Source: Pseudomonas sp. ANT_H4 (GTDB lineage: Bacteria; Pseudomonadota; Gammaproteobacteria; Pseudomonadales; Pseudomonadaceae). From it: a DNA stretch of 64,000 nucleotides. This document shows, in pieces, positions 46,602-55,376 of this stretch. The notes under the pieces were generated by a model that saw nothing but the letters and a program-made list of their open reading frames with translations, did no database searches and was not told the origin of the DNA. Positions within the stretch are counted from its first letter, which is position 1. Every line of letters begins with the position of its first letter. Both the position numbers and the translations under genes were made by a program. The stretch is from the NCBI RefSeq assembly GCF_008369295.1, contig NZ_VOBG01000001.1, positions 248,001 to 312,000 on the forward strand. The letters are read 5' to 3'.

Positions 46602-47744
46602 ATGAGCCAGTTGCCCTTCCTGCCGTTTTCAAAGCCCACCATTGATGAAGCCACCATCTCGGCGGTTGGTGATGTGTTGCGCTCTGGCTGGATCACCAGC
46701 GGGCCCAAGGTGCAAGCGTTCGAGGCGCAGTTATCGGAATATTTTGGCGGCCGGCCGGTGCGCACGTTCAACTCAGGCACCTGCACGATGGAGATTGCCT
46801 TGCGCATCGCTGGCGTTGGGCCTGGGGATGAAGTCATCACCACGCCGATCTCCTGGGTGGCCACGGCCAACGTGATTCTTGAAGTGGGCGCCACACCGGT
46901 GTTTGCCGATATCGACCCGGTCACCCGCAACATCGACCTGGCCCAGGTGGAAGCGGCCATCACGCCGCGCACCAAGGCAATCATTCCGGTGTACCTGGCG
47001 GGCCTACCGCTGGACATGCCAATGCTCTACGCGCTGGCCAATAAGTACGGCCTGCGCATCGTCGAAGATGCCGCGCAGGCACTGGGCTCCAGCTGGGATG
47101 GCCAGCGTATTGGTGCCACCGGAGATTTTGTGTCGTTCAGCTTCCAGGCGAACAAAAACATTACTTCCTCTGAAGGCGGCTGCTTGGTGTTGAACAACGC
47201 CGAAGAAGCCCGACTGGCAGAGAAATATCGCCTGCAAGGCGTTACCCGCAGCGGCTTCGACGGCCTGGACGTGGATGTGCTGGGCGGCAAGTTCAACATG
47301 ACTGATATTGCGGCGGCCATCGGCCTGGGTCAGTTTGCCCATATAGAGAACATCACCGCCCATCGCCAGGCACTGGCCCAGCACTATTTCGAATGTTTTG
47401 GCAGTGATTTTGAAGAGAAGTACGGCGCGCAACTGCCGCCGACAGACTTCGAGAACAGCAACTGGCACCTGTTCCAACTGGTGCTGCCGGAGCGCCAGGA
47501 CGGCCTGCCGGCACGCGCCACGTTCATGGAGCAGATGCAGGCCCACGGCGTCGGCATTGGCTATCACTACCCGCCGATCCACCTGCTGAGCCTGTATCGG
47601 GCACAAGGATTCAAGGAAGGCATGTTCCCGGTGGCGGAAAAAGTCGGGCGTTTGATTGTTTCGTTGCCGATGTTTACGGCGATGACGAAAGCGGATGTAG
47701 AGCGTTCGGTGGCGGCGGTCAAAGCAGTGTTGAAGGCAAGCTAA
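46602..47744 (+). CDS. DegT/DnrJ/EryC1/StrS-family aminotransferase
   Basis: A 380-residue PLP enzyme that usually aminates nucleotide-linked keto-sugars (ArnB/PglE/PerA type). Motifs are ITSGPKVQAFEAQLSEYF, TFNSGTCTMEIALRIAGVG, DAAQALGSSWDG and FSFQANKNITSSEGG (PLP lysine in QANKN). The C-terminal tail YHYPPIHLLSLYRAQGF is typical. No sugar-nucleotide, glycosyltransferase or O-antigen gene is near, so the product is unclear. A C4-amino sugar for lipid A or envelope glycan is a possibility, not a finding. It has its own promoter and is convergent with gcvH. Confidence 0.88.
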   Translation: MSQLPFLPFSKPTIDEATISAVGDVLRSGWITSGPKVQAFEAQLSEYFGGRPVRTFNSGTCTMEIALRIAGVGPGDEVITTPISWVATANVILEVGATPVFADIDPVTRNIDLAQVEAAITPRTKAIIPVYLAGLPLDMPMLYALANKYGLRIVEDAAQALGSSWDGQRIGATGDFVSFSFQANKNITSSEGGCLVLNNAEEARLAEKYRLQGVTRSGFDGLDVDVLGGKFNMTDIAAAIGLGQFAHIENITAHRQALAQHYFECFGSDFEEKYGAQLPPTDFENSNWHLFQLVLPERQDGLPARATFMEQMQAHGVGIGYHYPPIHLLSLYRAQGFKEGMFPVAEKVGRLIVSLPMFTAMTKADVERSVAAVKAVLKAS

Positions 47745-47773
47745 ACAACGATTTTTAGCCTCCTCCAATCAAA

Positions 47774-47802
47774 TGCAGGAGCTGGCTTGCCAGCTCCCGC
47801 AC
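47774..47802. repeat. REP hairpin, family B-like
   Basis: GCAGGAGCTGGC and GCCAGCTCCCGC pair around a short loop in the gap between convergent genes. Confidence 0.8.
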
Positions 47803-47829
47803 TGATTTGTGCCGTTGCAGCTCTCGGGC

Positions 47830-48213
47830 TTATTCGCCGATGGCGGCCTTGTAGCCGGCAGCATCCAGCAGTTTGTCCAGTTCCGCGGCATTGCTTGGCT
47901 TGAGCTTGAAGATCCAGGCGCCGTACGGGTCGGTGTTCAGCGACTCGGGGCTGCCACTCAAGTCTTCATTGACTGCAATCACTTCACCGGCAATCGGTGC
48001 ATAGATGTCCGAGGCCGCTTTCACCGACTCTACCACGCCAGCCTGATCGCCCTTGCCAAACACCTTGCCCACTTCAGCCAACTCGACGAACACCACATCC
48101 CCCAGAGCTTCCTGGGCATGGTCGGAGATTCCGACAGTTACGGTGCCATCAGCTTCCAGACGGGCCCATTCGTGACTTTCGGCAAAACGCAGGTCGGCAG
48201 GGATATCGCTCAT
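47830..48213 (-). CDS. gcvH: Glycine cleavage system H protein
   Basis: Lipoyl carrier of the glycine cleavage system. It shuttles the aminomethyl group between the P and T proteins. It has 127 residues. The lipoyl lysine is K65 in [16 protein letters not shown]. The rest matches Gcv[21 protein letters not shown] and the C-terminal [20 protein letters not shown]. The ATG at 48213 has GAGGA upstream; a longer version adds only five residues. It follows gcvT by about 50 bp on the same strand. No gcvP is next to it. Confidence 0.96.
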   Translation of the reverse strand: MSDIPADLRFAESHEWARLEADGTVTVGISDHAQEALGDVVFVELAEVGKVFGKGDQAGVVESVKAASDIYAPIAGEVIAVNEDLSGSPESLNTDPYGAWIFKLKPSNAAELDKLLDAAGYKAAIGE

Positions 48214-48264
48214 AATCTGTGTCCTCAAGAAGAAATGTCAGCGGCCATTGGCCCGCCGGAAAAT

Positions 48265-49347
48265 TTAAATCAATGTTTTGCCATGGCGCACGAAGGTCGG
48301 TTTGACCACCCGGACCGGGTACCACTTACCGCGAATTTCCACTTCGGCACGGTCAGCGGTCGCCATCGGTACACGCGCCAGGGCAATGGATTTGCTAAGC
48401 GTAGGAGAGAAACTACCACTGGTGATCTCTCCTTCGCCAACATTGGCGATACGGACCACCTGATGAGCACGTAAAACCCCGCGTTCTTCCAGCACCAGGC
48501 CCACCAGCTTGAACTTCACACCGCCTGCCCGCTCGGCTTCCAGCGCAGCGCGGCCGATGAAGTCGCGGCAGGCAGGTTCCCAGGCGATGCTCCAGGCCAT
48601 ATTGGCGGCAAGCGGCGATACATTCAGGTGAATATCCTGTCCGTAGAGGTTCATCCCGGCCTCAAGGCGCAGGGTGTCACGGGCGCCGAGGCCGATGGGC
48701 GAGATACCCGCACCTACCAGGTCGTTGAAAAACGCCGGGGCCTGATCGGCAGGCAGGATAATTTCCAGGCCGTCTTCGCCGGTATAGCCGGTACGCGCAA
48801 TAAACCAGTCGCCGTCGGCCTGACCTTCAAAAGGTTTGAGCTGGTGAATCAGGACGCCACGGGACTGAGTCACTAGTTCGGCAATTTTGTACCGCGCATG
48901 GGGGCCCTGAATGGCGAGCATGGCCAAGTCCGCGCGCTCGTGCAGTTGCACCTGGTAGCTGCCCAAATGAGCCTGCATCCAGGCGATGTCCTGGTCGTGG
49001 GTGGCAGCGTTGACCACTAGCCGATAGCCGGCTTCAGTGCGGTAGACAATCATGTCGTCCACCACGCCGCCTTGCTCGTTGAGCATGGCGCTGTACAAGG
49101 CACGGCCGCAGCCATGCAAACGATCAACATCATTGGCCAATAAATACTTGAGCCAGTGCGTGGCCTGCAGGCCGGTGACGTCGATCACGGTCATGTGGGA
49201 AACATCAAATACTCCGCAGTCACGTCGCACCTGATGGTGCTCTTCGACCTGCGAGCCGTAATGCAGAGGCATATCCCAACCGCCAAAATCGACCATTTTC
49301 GCGCCAAGGGCGAGATGCAGGTCATACAGAGGCGTACGCTGTCCCAT
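48265..49347 (-). CDS. gcvT: Glycine cleavage system T protein (aminomethyltransferase)
   Basis: Releases ammonia and passes the methylene group from H-protein to tetrahydrofolate. It has 360 residues. Motifs include the N-terminal LYDLHLALGAKMVDFGGWDMP and DCGVFDVSHMTVIDVTG, with the folate-binding VDDMIVYRTEAGYRLVVNAA. ARTGYTGEDGLEIILP and GLGARDTLRLEAGMNLYG are further signatures. The ATG at 49347 has GGAAGGAG upstream. The leader before it shows no glycine riboswitch that I can recognise. In Pseudomonas this gene normally heads gcvT-gcvH-gcvP; only the first two remain here. Confidence 0.95.
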   Translation of the reverse strand: MGQRTPLYDLHLALGAKMVDFGGWDMPLHYGSQVEEHHQVRRDCGVFDVSHMTVIDVTGLQATHWLKYLLANDVDRLHGCGRALYSAMLNEQGGVVDDMIVYRTEAGYRLVVNAATHDQDIAWMQAHLGSYQVQLHERADLAMLAIQGPHARYKIAELVTQSRGVLIHQLKPFEGQADGDWFIARTGYTGEDGLEIILPADQAPAFFNDLVGAGISPIGLGARDTLRLEAGMNLYGQDIHLNVSPLAANMAWSIAWEPACRDFIGRAALEAERAGGVKFKLVGLVLEERGVLRAHQVVRIANVGEGEITSGSFSPTLSKSIALARVPMATADRAEVEIRGKWYPVRVVKPTFVRHGKTLI

Positions 49348-49503
49348 GGGTTTCTCCTTCCGGGCGTGGCGAAGGTGCGGACGGTTGCCGTTCGGGCCAC
49401 ACACCTTGCAATACAAGGCCTGCAGCCACGTTCAGTCACCCGATCTAAAAGATGGACCGCACCGAATGCCGCGCATTGTAGCCTCAAGCCGTAGGACTGG
49501 CAC

Positions 49504-51120
49504 CTAACCGATTCGTCGCGCTGAGCGCCGGATCAATCCGATGACCGGTAATAGGCCCACCAGCACCAGGGTCAACGCTGGCAGAGACGCGCGCGCCCAC
49601 TCGCCTTCACTGGTCATTTCGAAGATTCGTACCGCCAACGTGTCCCAACCGAACGGGCGCATCAGCAGGGTCGCAGGCATTTCCTTGAGCACATCGACAA
49701 ACACCAGCAGCGCCGCGCTCAAGGTCCCCGGCAGCAATAACGGCAGATACACTTTGCAAAACAGTCGCGGGCCACTTACCCCCAAACTGCGGGCGGCTTC
49801 AGGCAGCGAGGGTCGGATTTGCGCCAGGCTGTTTTCCAGCGGCCCGTAGGCCACCGCCATGAACCGCACCAGATAAGCCAACAGCAATGCCGACAGGCTG
49901 CCCAACAGCAACGGCTTACCCGCACCGCCCAACCAGCCCGACACCGGGATCACCAGTTCACGGTCCAGGTAACTGAATGCCAACATGATCGACACCGCCA
50001 GCACCGAACCCGGCAAGGCGTAGCCGAGGTTGGCCAGGCTGATACCCGAACGAATGGCCCGGGTCGGCGCCAAGCGATGGGCAAACGCCAGCACCAACGC
50101 CACGCTAACGGTGATCAACGCCGCCATGGCGCCCAGGTACAAGGTATGGACGATCAGCCCGGCGTAACGCTCGTCGAGGTCGAACCGGCCACGCTGCCAG
50201 AACCAGGCCACCAGTTGCACCATAGGGATGACGAAAGCGCAGGCGAAAACCAATCCGCACCAGCCGCTGGCCGCTGCCGCCTTGAACCCGCGCAGGTGAT
50301 AGAGCGCCTTGCCACGCGGCCGTTCATTGCTCGGCCGGCTGGAACCCCGGGCACGACGCTCGCCGTACAGCACCAGCATCACCACCAGCAGCAACAGGCT
50401 TGCCAATTGCGCGGCGCTGGAAAGGCTGAAAAAGCCGTACCACGTCTTGTAGATGGCGGTAGTGAAGGTGTCGAAGTTGAACACCGAGACCGCGCCGAAA
50501 TCTGCCAGGGTTTCCATCAGCGCCAACGCCACACCAGCCCCGATGGCCGGCCGGGCCATGGGCAAGGCCACGCGCCAGAACGCCTGCCACGGCGATTGCC
50601 CCAGCACCCGCGCCGCTTCCATCAGGCCCTTGCCCTGGGCCAGGAATGCGGTGCGCGCCAGCAGGTAGACGTAGGGGTAGAACACCAGCACCAGCACGAT
50701 GATGACGCCACTGGTGGAGCGCACCCGCGGCAGGCGCAGGCCGCTGCCGAACCATTCGCGCAGTAGGGTTTGCACGGGGCCGGAGAAGTCCAGCAGGCCG
50801 ACGAAGACAAATGCCAGAACATAGGCGGGAATGGCGAACGGTAGCATCAGCGCCCAGTCCAGCCAGCGGCGGCCGGGGAACTCGCAGAGGCTGGTCAGCC
50901 AGGCCAGGCTGACACCCAGCACCGTAACGCCCACGCCAACGCCCAACACCAGGGTCAGGGTATTACCCAGCAGGCGCGTCATCTGGGTTTCCCATAAATG
51001 GGACCAGATTTGCTGGTCGATGCTTTGCCATGACAGCAACAGGACGCTCAGCGGCAACAGCACTAGGGCGGCGACGATGAAGACCGGCAGGTACCAGCGG
51101 CGTTGAGCGGGGTGGGCCAA
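49504..51120 (-). CDS. Fe(3+) ABC transporter permease (FbpB-like, fused double domain)
   Basis: Inner-membrane permease of a ferric-iron importer, 538 residues, about twelve helices in two homologous halves. Each half carries an EAA loop: LMEAARVLGQSPWQAFWRVA and LPEAARSLGVSGPRLFCKVY. I choose the TTG at 51120 because GAGAG lies six bases upstream and the next residues (AHPAQRRWYLPVFIVAAL) lead into the first helix. The frame is open further upstream, but that stretch runs into REPIN sequence. The binding-protein gene lies upstream on the same strand; no ATPase gene is adjacent. Iron specificity rests on family and neighbour. Confidence 0.87.
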   Translation of the reverse strand: MAHPAQRRWYLPVFIVAALVLLPLSVLLLSWQSIDQQIWSHLWETQMTRLLGNTLTLVLGVGVGVTVLGVSLAWLTSLCEFPGRRWLDWALMLPFAIPAYVLAFVFVGLLDFSGPVQTLLREWFGSGLRLPRVRSTSGVIIVLVLVFYPYVYLLARTAFLAQGKGLMEAARVLGQSPWQAFWRVALPMARPAIGAGVALALMETLADFGAVSVFNFDTFTTAIYKTWYGFFSLSSAAQLASLLLLVVMLVLYGERRARGSSRPSNERPRGKALYHLRGFKAAAASGWCGLVFACAFVIPMVQLVAWFWQRGRFDLDERYAGLIVHTLYLGAMAALITVSVALVLAFAHRLAPTRAIRSGISLANLGYALPGSVLAVSIMLAFSYLDRELVIPVSGWLGGAGKPLLLGSLSALLLAYLVRFMAVAYGPLENSLAQIRPSLPEAARSLGVSGPRLFCKVYLPLLLPGTLSAALLVFVDVLKEMPATLLMRPFGWDTLAVRIFEMTSEGEWARASLPALTLVLVGLLPVIGLIRRSARRIG

Positions 51121-51179
51121 GGAAAACTCTCGATCAAGGTAGGAATATGTGCGCTTTGCAGAATACGCCGCGGCTCTAC

Positions 51180-51281
51180 TGTACGAGCGAGCTTGCTCGC
51201 GAAAAACGTCAACGGCAACTCGGGCTTGCCTGGAAGAATGCGGCGCTCTCAGGCTTTTCGCGAGCAAGCTCGCTCCTACAC
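51180..51281. repeat. REPIN, family C
   Basis: Inverted arms GTACGAGCGAGCTTGCTCGCG and its complement (CGCGAGCAAGCTCGCTCCTAC) with a loop of about 55 bases. Same family as the REPIN at 33912. It lies between the iron-binding-protein gene and the permease gene, so the mRNA of this operon contains it. Confidence 0.88.
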
Positions 51282-51340
51282 AAAGCAAAGCCCGTTAAGC
51301 AAAACGCCCCGCAAATGCGGGGCGCAGTATAGCGTTTGGC

Positions 51341-52345
51341 TTAGTTCCAGCCAGCGCGATCCATCAGGCGAATGGCTTCGGCCTGGCGCTTGCCAGCCAC
51401 TTCAACCGGCAGGGTGTCGGCGACAAACTTGCCCCAGGCGGCCACTTCGGCCGACGGCGGCACAGCCGGATTGGCCGGGAACTCCTGGTTCACGTCTGCA
51501 AAAATTCTCTGGGCCTCAGGTGTGGTCATCCACTCCACCAGCGCCTTGGCCGCTTGCGGGTGAGGCGCGTGCTTGGTCAGGCCAATACCCGACAGGTTGA
51601 CGTGCACGCCACGGTCGCCCTGGTTCGGCCAGAACAGTTTCACCGCCAAGCCCGGCTTCTGCTTGTGCAGGCGGCCGAAGTAGTAAGTATTGACGATGCC
51701 AACATCGCACTGGCCGGCGTTGATGGCTTCCAGCACGGCAATGTCATCGGAGAACACGTCGGTGGACAGGTTATTGACCCAGCCCTTGACGATTTCTTCA
51801 GTCTTGGCCGCGCCGTGGGTTTCGATCAGGGTGGCAGTCAGCGACTGGTTGTAGACCTTTTTCGACGTGCGCAGGCACAGGCGGCCTTCCCATTGCTTGT
51901 CGGCGAGGGCTTCGTAAGTGGTCAAGTCGCCCGGTTTTACGCGATCGGTGGAATAGGCGATGGTCCGCGCCCGCAGGCTCAAGCCAGTCCAGGCATGGGT
52001 CGATGAGCGGTATTGCAGCGGGATGTTGGCGTCGATCACCTTGGAGGTGAGCGGTTGCAGGATGCCCATTTGCTCGGCTTGCCAGAGGTTGCCGGCGTCG
52101 ACGGTGAGCAGCAGGTCGGCGGTGGCGTTTTCGCCTTCGGCCTTGATGCGCTGCATCAGCGGCGCTTCCTTGTCAGTGATGAACTTGATCTGTACGCCGG
52201 TTTTTTTGGTGTAGGCATCGAAGACTGGCTTGATCAGTTCGTCGATACGCGAGGAGTAGACCACCACCTCGTCAGCCGCCTGGACGGTGGTGCTGCCAAT
52301 TAGAGTGAGTGCCAGGGCAGTCAGGAGGCGCTTGGGTACCAACAT
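51341..52345 (-). CDS. Fe(3+)-type ABC periplasmic binding protein (FbpA-like)
   Basis: A 334-residue periplasmic solute-binding protein of the ferric-binding family 1. Signal peptide [20 protein letters not shown] is cleaved after VQAA. The mature start [20 protein letters not shown] is typical of FbpA/FutA. Tyrosines expected to hold iron are present in [12 protein letters not shown] (two adjacent Tyr). It lies upstream of the permease gene with about 220 bp including a REPIN between them. In P. aeruginosa the PA5216-PA5217 pair has the same layout. Iron specificity is inferred. Confidence 0.9.
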   Translation of the reverse strand: MLVPKRLLTALALTLIGSTTVQAADEVVVYSSRIDELIKPVFDAYTKKTGVQIKFITDKEAPLMQRIKAEGENATADLLLTVDAGNLWQAEQMGILQPLTSKVIDANIPLQYRSSTHAWTGLSLRARTIAYSTDRVKPGDLTTYEALADKQWEGRLCLRTSKKVYNQSLTATLIETHGAAKTEEIVKGWVNNLSTDVFSDDIAVLEAINAGQCDVGIVNTYYFGRLHKQKPGLAVKLFWPNQGDRGVHVNLSGIGLTKHAPHPQAAKALVEWMTTPEAQRIFADVNQEFPANPAVPPSAEVAAWGKFVADTLPVEVAGKRQAEAIRLMDRAGWN

Positions 52346-52483
52346 GAGTGCGGTCTCTCGTAGCGAAATGAGCGTAAATGATAAGGACTCACATTTAGCT
52401 TCTCAACTGAACACTTGGCGAAGGCGTTACGAGATGTTGCGCAACCGGAATTTCGGGTGAGGCCATCAGCCGCACCCTCTCCT

Positions 52484-53707
52484 TCACGCCTTGGCCAGTT
52501 CCGGCAAATCCCCGGTCAACCCCAACGCCTGACGCACGAACATCGCCTTGGCCTCAGGCATCTGGTCCACCACTTTCAAGCCGGCATTGCGCAGCCAGCG
52601 CAACGGCAGTTGATCGGCCTGGAACAACCGCTCAAAGCCTTCCATTGCCGCCATCAGCGCCAGGTTATGGGGCATGCGCCGGCGCTCATAACGGCTGAGC
52701 ACTTTCACATCCGCCAGCCGCTCGCCGCGCTCCGATGCCTGCAACAACACCTCAGCCAACACGGCTGCATCCAGGAAACCCAGGTTCACACCCTGCCCCG
52801 CCAGCGGGTGAATGACATGAGCCGCATCGCCGATCAGCGCCAGGCCTTCGGCCACATAGCGCTTGGCATGGCGTTGACGCAGCGGCACGCACAGTCGCGG
52901 GTCGGCGCTCACCACGGTGCCAAGACGGCCTTCAAAGGCACGCTCCAGCTCACGACAGAAGCTTTCATCATCCAGCGCTATCAGGCGTTCGGATTCGCTC
53001 GGCGTGGTCGACCAGACGATCGAACACCAATCTTCCTGGCCGTCCCGTACCAGCGGCAGGAACGCCAGCGGGCCATGGTCGGTAAAGCGCTGCCAGGCGG
53101 TACGCTGATGCGGCAGGCTGCTGCGCACGCTGGTGACGATGGCGTTATGCAAGTAATCCCATTCACGTGTCGCGGTACCGGTCAGACGTCGCACCGCCGA
53201 ATTGGCGCCGTCAGCGGCGATCACCAGCGGCGCGCGCAAGGTGCGGCCGTCGGCCAGGGTCAGCAGCCAGTCGTCGCCGGAGCGGCGCATCTGCTCCAGC
53301 CGCGCATTGGCCAACAGGCCCAGGTCGCAGTCGTGCAGGCGGTCGAGCAAGGCGTCCTGGACCACGCGGTTTTCGACGATATGCCCGAGCACCTCGGCAT
53401 GCACGCTGGCCGCCGAAAAGTGGATCTGCCCGGTGCCGCTGCCGTCCCACACCTGCATCTCGCCATAAGGGCTCGCGCGGCGCTCAACGATGCCGTCCCA
53501 GACGCCGAGGCGCTCCAGAATTCGCTGGCTGGCGGCCGACAAGGCGCTCACCCGCGGTTCGAACGGCGCATCCACGTCGAAGGGCTTGACGCTCAGCGGG
53601 CTGCCATCGAGCAGCAGCACTTGCAGGTCACTGCCCTGCAACGCCAGCGCCAGGGCGCTTCCGACCATTCCGGCCCCGACAATCAGCACATCTGCGCGCA
53701 TGTCCAT
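52484..53707 (-). CDS. FAD-dependent monooxygenase of ubiquinone synthesis (UbiI/VisC-like)
   Basis: A 407-residue flavoprotein hydroxylase of the UbiH/UbiF/UbiI family. It has the Rossmann motif ADVLIVGAGMVGSALALAL (GxGxxG), then the FAD-pyrophosphate motif LALIGDAAHVIHPLAGQGV with the downstream NLGFLDAAVLAEVL. It oxidises the aromatic ring of the ubiquinone precursor at the membrane. Which position (C5 or C6) cannot be assigned with certainty. Its ATG lies four bases after the thioesterase stop and it forms one transcript with pepP, ubiH and that gene. Confidence 0.88.
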   Translation of the reverse strand: MDMRADVLIVGAGMVGSALALALQGSDLQVLLLDGSPLSVKPFDVDAPFEPRVSALSAASQRILERLGVWDGIVERRASPYGEMQVWDGSGTGQIHFSAASVHAEVLGHIVENRVVQDALLDRLHDCDLGLLANARLEQMRRSGDDWLLTLADGRTLRAPLVIAADGANSAVRRLTGTATREWDYLHNAIVTSVRSSLPHQRTAWQRFTDHGPLAFLPLVRDGQEDWCSIVWSTTPSESERLIALDDESFCRELERAFEGRLGTVVSADPRLCVPLRQRHAKRYVAEGLALIGDAAHVIHPLAGQGVNLGFLDAAVLAEVLLQASERGERLADVKVLSRYERRRMPHNLALMAAMEGFERLFQADQLPLRWLRNAGLKVVDQMPEAKAMFVRQALGLTGDLPELAKA

Positions 53708-53710
53708 GCT

Positions 53711-54196
53711 TTAAGCCTGTCTCGCTTGCGGCTTGCGCCGCACGTAAAGGGTTTTGTCGACCCCCGCCACCAGGGTGCCGGAGCCGTCATGAATCAGGAC
53801 CTTGAGGTGCGGCAAATACTTGTCGCCGCTATCGGTCTGTCGGCGAATCTCGTCCAGCAAGGCTTCGTCGATGGAAAACTCGGCAAACACCGGGCCTTTA
53901 CCCGGCGAGATAAAGTCGATGGCCGCAGCCTTGTCCCATACGATGTAGTCGCGGCCCAGGTTCTCCATCAGCATCAGCATGAAAAACGGGTCGACCATCG
54001 AGTACAGGCTGCCGCCAAACTGCGTGCCTACGTAATTACGGTTGTACCAGCCCAGGCCCATGCGCACCTTGACCTGACGAAAGTCGCTGCTGATGTGCTG
54101 CACGCGAACCCCGGCGCCGAGGTACGGCGGGTACAGGGTCATGATCCAGCGCAACAGCCGCGCCTTGCCCAGCCGCTCGATCAGCCACCTACGCAT
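53711..54196 (-). CDS. Hotdog-fold DUF4442 protein between ubiH and ubiI-like genes
   Basis: A 161-residue DUF4442 (thioesterase-superfamily, hotdog) protein. After a basic start (MRRWLIERLGKARLLRWIMT) come YPPYLGAGVRVQHIS, VKVRMGLGWYNRNYVGTQFGG and SMVDPFFMLMLMENLG, the hotdog helix block. The catalytic residue is not obvious. A CoA- or ACP-thioester role is only a family inference. The ATG at 54196 overlaps the ubiH end by eight bases; a longer frame lies wholly inside ubiH. Its fixed place between two ubiquinone hydroxylase genes in Pseudomonas suggests a linked role. Confidence 0.85.
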   Translation of the reverse strand: MRRWLIERLGKARLLRWIMTLYPPYLGAGVRVQHISSDFRQVKVRMGLGWYNRNYVGTQFGGSLYSMVDPFFMLMLMENLGRDYIVWDKAAAIDFISPGKGPVFAEFSIDEALLDEIRRQTDSGDKYLPHLKVLIHDGSGTLVAGVDKTLYVRRKPQARQA

Positions 54197-55376
54197 CGGG
54201 ACGGGTGCCCAGGCCCATGGCCTGACGGGCGAACCAGCGCTTGGCCGGTGGCAACAAGTCCAGACCGAGCAAGCCCATGTTGCGGCCCAACGCGACCAAC
54301 GGCTGGGCACTGCCAAACAGGCGGGTGACCTGATCGGAGAAACCCACGGTCAATTTCTGATCCATGCGCTGGCGTTCGCGGTACGCCTGCAAGGTCGCCA
54401 GGTCACCCGGCACCGCCGGCCCGGCCAACAAGGCCTCGGCCAGGGCGTAGGCATCGCGCAGGGACAAGTTGAAACCCTGCCCCGCAATCGGGTGCAGGCT
54501 GTGGGCGGCGTTACCCAGTATCGCCAGATGGGAGCGCACCTGCTCCTCGGCTTCCACCAGGGTCAACGGATACAAATGCCGAGCGCCCACCTGTTTCAGG
54601 GTGCCAAGGCGATAGCCGAACACACCTTGCAACTCACTGAGAAAACTACGTTCGTCGAGATTGGCAAGACGCTGGGCGTCCATGCCGACACGGGTCCAAA
54701 CCAGCGCGCAACGGTTGTCCGGCAGCGGCAGCAAGGCCATCGGGCCGTCATCGGTGAAACGTTCGAACGCCTCGCCGTTATGGGCTTCACTCGGGGTGAT
54801 GTTGGCAATCAACGCGCTCTGGTTGTACGGGCGTTGTTTAACGCCGATGCCTAACTGCTCCCGCAGCCCGGAACGGCCGCCATCGGCGAGTACCGCGAGG
54901 TCACATTCGAGGACGGTTTCATCGTTCAGCGTCAGGCGATAGCCGTCGACCAGCGGCTCCATGCGGGTGACTTCGGCCGGGCAGCGCCAACTGATCACGT
55001 CCTTGTCCAGGCCTTGCCACAGGCACTGGCCGAGCCAGGCGTTTTCCACCACGTAGCCGAGAGCCGGAACGCCTTCTTCCATGGCCGACAAGCGCGCGGT
55101 AGAGAAACGTCCACGGTCCGACACATGAATCTGCTTGATTGGCTCGGCGCGGCGGGAGATGTCTTGCCACACCCCCAGGCGCTGATAAATCTGCCGCGCA
55201 CCGAAGGACAGTGCCGAAGAGCGGGCATCGTAGCTCGGCTGGAAACTGTCGCCGGGGGCGAAGGGCTCGATCAGCACGATCTTCCAGCCGCGCGCCTTGG
55301 CCCCGGCCTGCAGCGCCAACGCCAGGCTGGCGCCCACCAGGCCGCCACCAATGATTGCCAGATTGATCCGGCTCAT
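54189..55376 (-). CDS. ubiH: 2-octaprenyl-6-methoxyphenol hydroxylase UbiH
   Basis: FAD-dependent monooxygenase of ubiquinone synthesis, 395 residues. Motifs: N-terminal INLAIIGGGLVGASLALALQ (GxGxxG), middle NDETVLECDLAVLADGGRSG and C-terminal LAILGNAAHSLHPIAGQGFN. It hydroxylates the ring (C1 in E. coli). Its start overlaps the pepP stop by four bases and its stop overlaps the DUF4442 gene start, so translation is coupled. It is a paralogue of the gene at 52484. Confidence 0.93.
   Translation of the reverse strand: MSRINLAIIGGGLVGASLALALQAGAKARGWKIVLIEPFAPGDSFQPSYDARSSALSFGARQIYQRLGVWQDISRRAEPIKQIHVSDRGRFSTARLSAMEEGVPALGYVVENAWLGQCLWQGLDKDVISWRCPAEVTRMEPLVDGYRLTLNDETVLECDLAVLADGGRSGLREQLGIGVKQRPYNQSALIANITPSEAHNGEAFERFTDDGPMALLPLPDNRCALVWTRVGMDAQRLANLDERSFLSELQGVFGYRLGTLKQVGARHLYPLTLVEAEEQVRSHLAILGNAAHSLHPIAGQGFNLSLRDAYALAEALLAGPAVPGDLATLQAYRERQRMDQKLTVGFSDQVTRLFGSAQPLVALGRNMGLLGLDLLPPAKRWFARQAMGLGTRPDA

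Noticed and set aside
49348..49503. Possible glycine riboswitch ahead of gcvT
   Set aside because: The leader lacks the conserved glycine aptamer blocks (GGAGAG... and the CTCTCAGGC-type segment) on the coding strand.
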